Positions 53,214-60,825 of a stretch of 64,000 nucleotides of DNA are shown in pieces. Numbering within the stretch: position 1 is the first letter of the stretch; every line of letters begins with the position of its first letter. The notes beneath the pieces are model-generated. The model saw nothing but the letters and a program-made list of their open reading frames with translations, did no database searches and was not told the DNA's origin. Position numbers and translations under genes: made by a program. The stretch comes from Lunatimonas lonarensis (GTDB taxonomy: Bacteria; Bacteroidota; Bacteroidia; Cytophagales; Cyclobacteriaceae), in NCBI RefSeq assembly GCF_000390185.1, contig NZ_AQHR01000022.1, forward strand, positions 147,575 through 211,574, given 5' to 3'.

Positions 53214-54909
53214 AAGGACGGAGATGACCCCTCGGCAGGGGATTCTGCGCATGGTCGGGCTGATTATGTTGATCGGTACCCTGTCTCCATTACGGGCTCA
53301 GGAGCTGCCTATTTTGGAAAAAAAGGTAAGTATTTCTGCTGACGATGAATCTCTGGAAAACTTCTTGAAGCGCTTGTCCCAAACGGTAGGTTGCATTTTT
53401 TCCTACAGTTCATCGGTGATCGATGTGAAGAGAACCTTCAGTGGCACCTTTGTCGAACAGCCTATGAGGGCAATCTTGGAGGAGGCATTTTCTGGAGGGG
53501 TAGAAGCCAAACAAAAAGGGGTCTATGTCATCCTCAGCCCCAGACAACAGTCTAAAAACGAATTGGTGGTAAGTGGCTATGTGGTGGATGAAACCACCGG
53601 AAAACCGATCAGAGATGCCACTGTATATGATCCAATCACATTGAAATCCTCCATTACGGACGAATTTGGCTTTTTTCAACTGGCAATAAAGAATCCCAAC
53701 ATGGATAGTGTCCGCTTGGTGGTCAACAAGAAGAACTATGGAGATACCCTACTGGTCAATGAGCAGCTGAATCCCTTCCAAAAAATTCTCTTGAAAACCA
53801 GTGAGGTAGATCTAGAAGGAGTGGGCAAAAGTCTGGCAAAGCCCATGAAAGATGCCTGGCAATGGACCAAACAATCCGTAGGATCCACCAACCTGGAAAA
53901 TGTGAGCGATACCATCTACCGGAAATTTCAGGTGTCTCTTCTCCCTTTTATAGGAACAAACCGCAAGTTATCCGGCAATGTGGTGAACGACTATTCATTC
54001 AATGTTTGGGGAGGTTTTTCTGCGGGCACCAACAAAGTGGAACTGGGTGGCTGGTTCAATGCCAACAAAGGAGACGTGAAATACCTGCAAATGGCGGGGC
54101 TTTTTAACTTGGTAGGTGGGGTCATGCAAGGCGTTCAGATGGCTGGCATTACCAATGTGGTATTGGAAGATACCCATGGGGTTCAGGGTGGCGGTGTGGG
54201 CAACGTCACCTTTGGAAGCCTTCAAGGAGTACAATTGGGCGGAGTAGTGAATCTAGCTATCATGGAAGGTAAAGGAGCACAATTGGCAGGTATAGCGAAT
54301 TATGCGCACTCCGATCTCAGCGGCATACAGGTAGCCGGGATACTGAACGTAGGCAACAGGATCAATGGTTCCCAAATCGGACTGTTCAATTATGCGGATA
54401 GCATCAGCGGTGTATCCATAGGTCTGCTGAGTATAGTCAGAAGAGGTTACCGACAGGTCGAGGTAGGTGCAGATGAAGTATTGCCCTTGAATTTTGCTTT
54501 TAGAACAGGTACGCGGAAATTTTACAACATCCTCACCGCAGGATTCAGACCGGATTTTACAGACTCGGTGACGTGGGCATTCGGGTATGGGGTTGGTACC
54601 GCACCCCGGTTGGGCAAGAAGTTGTTCATGAACATCGAAGTAAACAGCTCGCAGATGAACCTAGCCAATGTAGCTGCCCTCAACTTGATCAATACGGTGT
54701 ATGTAGGGCTTGAGTACCCATTTGGTAAAAACCTAGGCGTGTACCTTGGGCCAAGTCTCAATTGGCGGATTTATGATACCCGATTCCAGCATCATCCCGA
54801 CTTATTTACTTATGTGCAGCCGAGGATTCAGACAGAGAACAGCTTTCCGGTGGGCAATGTTGCCAGCCAATTGTGGTTTGGGGGTAGGGCAGGCTTGCGG
54901 TTTTTCTGA
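53200..54909 (+). CDS. STN-domain / carboxypeptidase-like / LA_2272 surface-repeat protein
   Basis: A 569-residue exported protein. The signal region is about 10-34 (ending PLRAQ); the ATG at 53224 is an alternative start. An STN domain (about 41-108) is followed by a carboxypeptidase-regulatory-like sandwich (about 118-200, VSGYVVDETTGKPI). Then come about ten imperfect repeats of the LA_2272 type (about 260-405), each like G-x-Q-x-(A/G)-G-(I/V)-x-N, and a C-terminal domain with EVLPLNFAFRTG and ending RFF. In a canonical ECF/FecR system the STN partner is a TonB-dependent receptor. Here there is no plug or 22-strand barrel. It may be a surface signal sensor for FecR. C-terminal half is paralogous to the gene at 56529. 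Confidence 0.85.
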   Translation: MDASKRTEMTPRQGILRMVGLIMLIGTLSPLRAQELPILEKKVSISADDESLENFLKRLSQTVGCIFSYSSSVIDVKRTFSGTFVEQPMRAILEEAFSGGVEAKQKGVYVILSPRQQSKNELVVSGYVVDETTGKPIRDATVYDPITLKSSITDEFGFFQLAIKNPNMDSVRLVVNKKNYGDTLLVNEQLNPFQKILLKTSEVDLEGVGKSLAKPMKDAWQWTKQSVGSTNLENVSDTIYRKFQVSLLPFIGTNRKLSGNVVNDYSFNVWGGFSAGTNKVELGGWFNANKGDVKYLQMAGLFNLVGGVMQGVQMAGITNVVLEDTHGVQGGGVGNVTFGSLQGVQLGGVVNLAIMEGKGAQLAGIANYAHSDLSGIQVAGILNVGNRINGSQIGLFNYADSISGVSIGLLSIVRRGYRQVEVGADEVLPLNFAFRTGTRKFYNILTAGFRPDFTDSVTWAFGYGVGTAPRLGKKLFMNIEVNSSQMNLANVAALNLINTVYVGLEYPFGKNLGVYLGPSLNWRIYDTRFQHHPDLFTYVQPRIQTENSFPVGNVASQLWFGGRAGLRFF

Positions 54910-54981
54910 AATGCAGCATTTTTAGGTTCTGGACAGGAATCGGTATATTGGCAGTAGAAATCTGTAATCCAAGCCCAAACC

Positions 54982-55347
54982 ATGAAAGCTACACCCGAAC
55001 ACGATGAAAGAATGGCAAAAATGACTTTTGCCACCGTTTACCCCCACTATGTCTCCAAAGTGGAGCGCAAAGGCAGGACAAAAGAAGAGTTGCATCAGGT
55101 CATCGAATGGCTGACGGGATTTGACGAGGCGAAGGTGAAAGAGCTCATTGACCTGCAAGTCACCTTTAAACAGTTTTTTGAGCGGGCCAATCTGCACCCG
55201 AATGCAGAGCTGATCAAAGGGATGATCTGCGGCTACCGAATAGAGGAACTCGAAAACCCACTCACCCAAAAAGTAAGGTATTTGGATAAGTTGGTGGATG
55301 AGTTGGCAAAGGGTCGAAAGATGGAAAAGATTTTGAGGGAGGGGTAG
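54982..55347 (+). CDS. DUF2200-family protein
   Basis: A 121-residue soluble protein, helix-rich, with the family's N-terminal HDERMAKMTFATVYPHYV. Ahead of the C-terminus lie RKGRTKEELHQVIEWLTG and FFERANLHPNAELIKGMICGYRIEE. DUF2200 is widespread and uncharacterised. No signal peptide. It lies 72 bp after the STN/surface-repeat gene in the same direction, but whether it belongs to that system is unclear. A change to AT-rich DNA begins just after its stop. Confidence 0.9.
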   Translation: MKATPEHDERMAKMTFATVYPHYVSKVERKGRTKEELHQVIEWLTGFDEAKVKELIDLQVTFKQFFERANLHPNAELIKGMICGYRIEELENPLTQKVRYLDKLVDELAKGRKMEKILREG

Positions 55348-55674
55348 TTTTTTGGATCTGTATAACTTGGGTTGAGAACGATAGGTTATGAATTGGACAT
55401 TGTTGCCTGGTTGTCAGACTTCTCTGGGCTGCCAAGGAAGGTAAATTTCTTTAAAATTACTGCTTGTTACACTAGATCAATGGTTGGTGTCCCTTTGTGG
55501 TCTATGGCCAAATGAACAATCAGTCGATTTTGAAGAATTCTCAAATGGAAACACCATTTATTTGTGTTTTTGGACAAAAATTTATAATTTTGCTACTTAT
55601 AACGCTCTTGGCAACGTATTCTCAATTCTTCATTAAAATAAAGAGAATGCCGACCCTAGGGCTTTTTTTATAAA
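55348..55674. other. 327-bp AT-rich spacer before the NYN-domain gene
   Basis: No coding frame is apparent. It carries a consensus-like promoter, TTTG (55561-55564) with TAATTTTG (55585-55592) at 20 bp, oriented toward the NYN-domain gene. Nothing else was recognised. Confidence 0.45.
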
Positions 55675-56349
55675 ATGAAAAGAAGAACAGCGATTTTAGT
55701 TGATGGAGGTTTCTTTCTTAAACGGTATCGCTCCATAAACAAAGTTAAGAATCTTGACTCTGAAAGGACGGCAAAAGATCTTTGGGAAATGTGCTTAAAA
55801 CATCTGTCCCAAGCTAAGGCAGAGACTTACGACTTGTATAGGATTTTTTAATATGATTGTCTGCCATATGAGAAAAAACAACATAACCCAATCACTGGTA
55901 AGTCTATTGATTTTTCTAAGACTGATCAATATAAATTTCAATATGCATTTTTTGAAGAATTAAAAAAGAAGAGAAAGATTGCCCTACGCCTTGGGGTTTT
56001 AGAAGATCGGAAAAGGTGGATTATCAAACCATCCAAAACCAAGGAACTACTTTCAAAGCAAATTACAATAGACGACCTAACAGAAGATGACGTGCAATTC
56101 GACTTTAACCAAAAGATGGTAGATATCAAAATAGGATTAGATATTGCATCTATAACCCTAAAAGGTCAGGTAGATCAAATCATTTTAATTTCTGGTGATA
56201 GCGATTTCGTTCCGGCTGCAAAATTGGCACGTAGGGAAGGCATTGATTTTCTATTAGACCCAATGTGGAATCCTATAAAACCTCATCTTTTCGAACATAT
56301 AGACGGCATATTCTCAAAGATAAAGCGGCCCAAAAATCACAATGGCTAA
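55675..56349 (+). pseudogene. NYN-domain (LabA/DUF88-like) nuclease gene interrupted by one TAA
   Basis: Reading from ATG 55675 to the stop at 56347-56349 gives 224 codons in one frame. The only break is TAA at 55849-55851 (codon 59) between YRIF and YDCLPYEKK. Both parts match one NYN domain of the PIN-like nuclease superfamily. The first acidic site is ILVDGGFFL near the start. The second half has KMVDIKIGLDIASI and the signature SGDSDFVPAAKLARREG. Everything apart from codon 59 looks intact, including the metal-binding Asp residues. An annotator relying on simple ORFs would see only the 85-residue end piece. AT-rich relative to neighbours, so probably acquired. Nonsense mutation, error or readthrough are all possible. 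Confidence 0.75.
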
Positions 56350-56479
56350 CAGGTAGTTCCTATCAAAACATCGTCAGACCAATGTCGGGGATAAGTTGTC
56401 CTTCCATCATATTTACCAATATCCCCCAATTTCTATTTCAATAAATCCAAAGTTTTTTAAAATAATTCCCTCCCACATA

Positions 56480-56500
56480 GGGGTCGCTTTCCGATTACTT
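56480..56500 (+). promoter_or_regulatory. Candidate regulatory site upstream of the second surface-repeat gene
   Basis: CAT-A-GGGGT followed by TTTCCGATTACTT resembles the element before the ECF sigma gene (CAT-G-GGGGT and TTTTCGGTTTTCTT) and lies about 45 bp before the ATG. It may be read by that sigma factor. Weak evidence. Confidence 0.3.
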
Positions 56501-56528
56501 GTCATGATATGGAAACAAAGCCAATATC

Positions 56529-57770
56529 ATGAACACATTCAACAAAATTTTCTGTTTATCAGCATGGCTGATCTTTTGTCCTATGGCATCTGAAGCAGCT
56601 AGTTCTTCACAAATCGCTTTCCAAGAAATCCCAGCTTCGGTGGATGAAGGGGACTCTACTGCCAGAGTACCTGACGCCAAAAAAGCATCCAAGACTTGGT
56701 GGGAAGCCTTCCAACCGGAAATTGGGGACACCATTCATGTCCCTGTTCAGATTTCCCTTGTTCCCTTTATGGGAACCAATGGTATGCAATCCGGTCAGGC
56801 TATTAATGATGTCTCCATCAACATCCTAGGAGGGTACTCTGCTGGAACCAGGGGTGTTGAATTGGGTGGTTTTTTCAACATCAACCGGGGCAACATGACC
56901 GGAGTGCAGTTGGCCGGAACGTTCAATCAGGTAGGAGGCCAGGTAGACGGCATACAATTGGCCGGCGTATTCAATTCCAACCTCAGCAACGTAAAAGGTG
57001 TGCAACTGGCCGGTACCGCCAATTTCTCCACGGGATCTGTGGACGGAGTTCAGCTTGCCGGAGTGATGAACTTCACCCCCAAAAGTGTCAAAGGCGTGCA
57101 GGTAGCCGGTGCGCTCAATTTCACCGCAAATGAGATGGAGGGAACCCAGATTTCAGGTTTGGCCAATTTCGCCGCGAAGCGTATTAAGGGAAGCCAGATT
57201 TCTCCCATCAACTATGCTTCAAAGGTGCAGGGCTTTCAGCTTGGGGTCTTCAACTATGCAGACAGCATGAGCGGCGTCCCCGTGGGGCTGATCAGCTTTG
57301 TCCGTGGCGGTTACCATACCGTAGAACTGAGCTACAACGAGGTGCTGCCCTTGAATATCGCCCTCCGAACCGGGAAGCGGGAATTTTACAACATCCTTTT
57401 TGCGGGCATGCGGCCGGAAATCAGCGAGGATGTCACCTGGGCTTTTGGCTACGGTGTGGGAACCTCGCCCAGATTGGGGACCAGGTTGCATGTGAATATC
57501 GAAGCCAGTTCTGAGCAATTGAACCGTGGCAATGTGGAGGCATTGAACCTGGTCAACCGGCTATTTATTGGAATTGATTTTCAGGCCGCCAATAAGGTGG
57601 GGGTATTTGCAGGACCTACGTTGAACTACCGGATATATGATGCCGGATACACCGGACACCCGACCCTGTTTACTGCTTTTACACCTCAAATACACCGGGA
57701 AAGGACCCATGTGGAAGACCTGGCCAGCCAGCTTTGGTGGGGATTTAAAGCCGGAGTCCGCTTTTTCTGA
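56529..57770 (+). CDS. LA_2272-type surface-repeat protein
   Basis: A 413-residue exported protein with a signal peptide near 1-23 (MASEA-A). After a linker (about 25-75) come roughly ten tandem units of the form G-V-Q-L-A-G-x-x-N-x (about 105-265), expected to fold as a solenoid or beta structure. A C-terminal domain of about 145 residues follows. That region (EVLPLNIALRTGKREFYNIL, VTWAFGYGVGT, ending VRFF) is closely similar to the C-terminus of the STN fusion protein at 53200. This copy lacks the STN and carboxypeptidase-like parts. A TonB receptor gene begins 33 bp downstream, so the pair likely forms one transcript. Role unknown; surface exposure is inferred. Confidence 0.85.
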   Translation: MNTFNKIFCLSAWLIFCPMASEAASSSQIAFQEIPASVDEGDSTARVPDAKKASKTWWEAFQPEIGDTIHVPVQISLVPFMGTNGMQSGQAINDVSINILGGYSAGTRGVELGGFFNINRGNMTGVQLAGTFNQVGGQVDGIQLAGVFNSNLSNVKGVQLAGTANFSTGSVDGVQLAGVMNFTPKSVKGVQVAGALNFTANEMEGTQISGLANFAAKRIKGSQISPINYASKVQGFQLGVFNYADSMSGVPVGLISFVRGGYHTVELSYNEVLPLNIALRTGKREFYNILFAGMRPEISEDVTWAFGYGVGTSPRLGTRLHVNIEASSEQLNRGNVEALNLVNRLFIGIDFQAANKVGVFAGPTLNYRIYDAGYTGHPTLFTAFTPQIHRERTHVEDLASQLWWGFKAGVRFF

Positions 57771-57803
57771 CCAGTACAATATACCCTTTCGCACGTCTGA
57801 ATT

Positions 57804-60155
57804 ATGAAAATGATACCATCGATCAGCACGTTGATCTTACTCGCCTTGTTGGGTACTTTCCACGCTTCGGCCCAGACTTTGACCCAGACCGTTAGGGGAA
57901 AAGTAACCGACCACATCACCAAATCCCCCATACCGGGGGCCACCGTCATGGTTTTGGGTTCTGATCCGTTGATTGGTGCCGTCACTGATGAATCTGGAGA
58001 TTTTAAGATCACACAGGTGCCTGTAGGCGCGTACACCTTGCGCATTGGCTTTGTAGGCTACAGGGATGCCATTCTCTCCCAGATTCAAGTCAATTCCGGT
58101 AAGGAAACCGTGCTGACCATTGTCTTGGAGGAGGAATTTAACCAAATGGACGAAGTGGTGGTGTCCGCTACCGAAAAAGACCGGACCATCAACGACATGG
58201 TCACGGTCAGTGGGAGGACCTTTTCGGTGGAGGAAACCCGGAAATATGCCGCAGCCATCAATGACCCCGGACGGATGGCTACTTCCTTTGCAGGTGTGGT
58301 CGGTTCTGATGACGGGAACAACAATATTTCCATCCGGGGAAACAACCCCAGCGCCCTGCTGTGGAGAATGGAAGGAATAGATATCCCCAACCCCAACCAC
58401 TTTGCCGCCGCAGCTGCGGCAGGAGGAGGGGTGGCCATCCTCAGTGCCCAACTGCTGGACAATTCCGACTTTATCACCGGGGCTTTCCCGGCAGAGTATG
58501 GCAACGCCCTATCTGGGGTGTTTGACCTTAATCTGAGAAAGGGCAACAATGAAAAGCGGGAGTTTACCGTACAGGCCAGCTTATTGGGTACCGACATCGC
58601 TGTAGAGGGACCCTTTTCAAAAAATTACAGGGGCTCTTACCTGATCAACTATCGGTACTCTACCTTGTCCATGTTGGCGAGTTTGGGTGTACCGCTAGGG
58701 GATTTTGTGACCAATTTTCAGGATCTGTCCTTCAACTTTTTCCTGCCCACGGGAACGAAAAGCACGATTACGGTTTTTGGGTTTGGCGGGTTGAGTGATC
58801 AGAACAGGAATGCACTTCAGGATTCCCTGACCTGGCAGACGGAATTTGACCGGATGAGTTCCACCTTCTTTTCCAACACCGGAGCAGTGGGCATCAAACA
58901 TGCCTATATCCTGAACAAATCGAATTTTCTCCAGACCACTGTTTTAGCCTCAGGAAGCAGCATGGGGGATAAATACGGCATACTCAACCGGGAATACCAA
59001 GATGAAGAGCGGTTGTATTCGGATTTTGGCCAGTCGAAGATCACCTTCAGCTCGGTCCTCAATACCAAGATTTCTCCAAAATACAGCCTCAGGAGCGGTG
59101 TTTTTCTCAACCAGTTGCACTATAACGTATACGAACGGGGGTTTGAGGAAAACACCGGACAGATGCAGACCCACATCGATGAAAAAGGGTATACGCAAAG
59201 TGTGCAGGCCTTTTCCCAGCTCAACGTCCGTGCCAGCCAACGCCTCACGTTGAATATGGGGCTGCACTACCTACAGCTGATGCTGAACAATTCCACCGCT
59301 TTGGAACCGAGGTTTTCGGCTTCCTTTGCCTTGGATGAAAAACAAAGGATCAACCTGGGTTATGGCCTACACAGTCAGGTGCAGCCTCTGGGAACCTATT
59401 TTGCCCAGAAAGAGGAAGAAGGGACCATTACTTTCCCCAACAAAAACTTGGGACTGAGCAGGTCCCACCATGTGGTGTTGGGCTATGACCGCTCGCTCAA
59501 CCCCTACCTGAGGATGAAGGTGGAGACCTATTACCAACACTTGTTTGACATTCCGGTCATGCCGGGCACCCATCAGACATATTCAATCCTCAACCAGGAA
59601 TGGTCCCTGATGACCGATCCTTTGGTCAATAGGGGTTTTGGAAAAAACTACGGAACGGAATTTACCTTGGAGCAGTTTACCCACCGTAGCCTCTATTTCC
59701 TTTTATCCGCTTCGCTATACAGTTCCCAGTACAAGACAGAAGAAAATATATGGAGAAACACCCGCTTAAACGGCAGGGCCAACCTGGCCTTGACAGCGGG
59801 GAAGGAGTATCACTGGCGAAAGAACCGCACTTTTGGCATCAACCTGAGGACCATCTATGGCGGCGGCTTCTGGAATACCCCCATTGATCTGGATGCATCC
59901 ATTGCCCAGGGAGGGACAGTTTTAGTGGAATCGATGGCCTATACCGAGCAGAATCCGGCCTATTTCAGGACCGATATCCGGGTAAGCCTGAAAAGGAACC
60001 GTCCCAAGTCCACACAGACCGTGGCCTTGGATGTACAAAATACCACCAATCGGAAAAATGTGTACAGCAAGTATTTCGAACCGATGGAAGGCAGCATCAA
60101 TACGATTTATCTGGTTCCTTTGATTCCTGTGCTGAGTTATCGGGTGGAGTTTTGA
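57804..60155 (+). CDS. TonB-dependent receptor with carboxypeptidase-like N-terminal domain
   Basis: A 783-residue outer-membrane receptor. The signal peptide is at about 1-23 (ending ASAQ). A carboxypeptidase-D regulatory-like domain (about 29-115) contains GKVTDHITKSPIPGATV. The plug domain (about 135-235) has SIRGNNPSALLWRMEGIDIPNPNHF. The long beta-barrel ends in YRVEF, with the final aromatic needed for outer-membrane insertion. No STN domain is present, so it cannot by itself signal to FecR in the standard way. It follows the surface-repeat gene by 33 bp. It imports a TonB-dependent substrate that cannot be named; no SusD-like partner is nearby. Confidence 0.92.
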   Translation: MKMIPSISTLILLALLGTFHASAQTLTQTVRGKVTDHITKSPIPGATVMVLGSDPLIGAVTDESGDFKITQVPVGAYTLRIGFVGYRDAILSQIQVNSGKETVLTIVLEEEFNQMDEVVVSATEKDRTINDMVTVSGRTFSVEETRKYAAAINDPGRMATSFAGVVGSDDGNNNISIRGNNPSALLWRMEGIDIPNPNHFAAAAAAGGGVAILSAQLLDNSDFITGAFPAEYGNALSGVFDLNLRKGNNEKREFTVQASLLGTDIAVEGPFSKNYRGSYLINYRYSTLSMLASLGVPLGDFVTNFQDLSFNFFLPTGTKSTITVFGFGGLSDQNRNALQDSLTWQTEFDRMSSTFFSNTGAVGIKHAYILNKSNFLQTTVLASGSSMGDKYGILNREYQDEERLYSDFGQSKITFSSVLNTKISPKYSLRSGVFLNQLHYNVYERGFEENTGQMQTHIDEKGYTQSVQAFSQLNVRASQRLTLNMGLHYLQLMLNNSTALEPRFSASFALDEKQRINLGYGLHSQVQPLGTYFAQKEEEGTITFPNKNLGLSRSHHVVLGYDRSLNPYLRMKVETYYQHLFDIPVMPGTHQTYSILNQEWSLMTDPLVNRGFGKNYGTEFTLEQFTHRSLYFLLSASLYSSQYKTEENIWRNTRLNGRANLALTAGKEYHWRKNRTFGINLRTIYGGGFWNTPIDLDASIAQGGTVLVESMAYTEQNPAYFRTDIRVSLKRNRPKSTQTVALDVQNTTNRKNVYSKYFEPMEGSINTIYLVPLIPVLSYRVEF

Positions 60156-60538
60156 TCCAAACCCTGAAGATGCTGGGATGTTTAGGAGTCTCCGCTCACG
60201 GCGAAAGGATCACGTAACCCTTACCAAAGTATATATTGGCCCGTCGGATGCCCACATATCCAATTTCATAATCCCGTCAACTAGGGAAAACCGAAAGCGT
60301 CTTGAGCCAACTCTTAATATATATTCATAAAAGACATCGGATATCGTCGTCATCCCCGGCCACGAGCACTACCTCACATTCCCTGGCGGGATCCTCCTGG
60401 TCACTAAACGCTATAAAGTGGAGTTTCGCCGATACAGAAATTAAATACAAAATAGTCTCCCCGGCCAATTCCATGATAGATTTGAGCAGGTATAGAAAAC
60501 AAGGAGGGAGAGATAGGTGTGCACATCACTCTCTTCTT
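60156..60538. other. 383-bp spacer after the TonB receptor gene
   Basis: No reading frame of merit. The region is the 3' flank of two converging genes. No clear hairpin terminator or repeat was found. Confidence 0.4.
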
Positions 60539-60724
60539 TTATTCCTCCATTTTCTCCATCAGAATAGCCCGGGTAACAAAAGAGATCGATCCCACTACCA
60601 GTACCACTACCCATATTGCAGTTGGAATGCTAATCGCTTCAGAAAAAACGGATGCGGTAAGCCCAATGCATACTACTAGGCAAACTGACAAAACAATTTC
60701 ATTGGCTTTTCTTAGACGAGTCAT
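60539..60724 (-). CDS. Small two-helix membrane protein
   Basis: A 61-residue protein with two strong membrane helices (about 10-30 and 34-54) joined by a short turn, and charged ends (MTRLRK and MEKMEE). AAGGAAAAACT just upstream of the ATG may serve as a ribosome-binding site. The opposite-strand frame across this area has no protein-like pattern, so I prefer this one. Function unknown. Small hydrophobic proteins of this size can be toxins or membrane-complex subunits, but no evidence points either way. Confidence 0.55.
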   Translation of the reverse strand: MTRLRKANEIVLSVCLVVCIGLTASVFSEAISIPTAIWVVVLVVGSISFVTRAILMEKMEE

Positions 60725-60825
60725 AGTTTTTCCTTTTAGGCATTTACGCCATCATGATGTCCACTACAAAATAACATACAGTCCCTGAAAAAAATTTTCA
60801 TTGAGGAAAAAATGTTGACCGGTAA

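Noticed and set aside
60302..60679. 125-residue plus-strand frame
   Set aside because: The minus-strand 61-residue frame in the same place has two clean membrane helices and a ribosome-binding-like site, while this one has no protein character.
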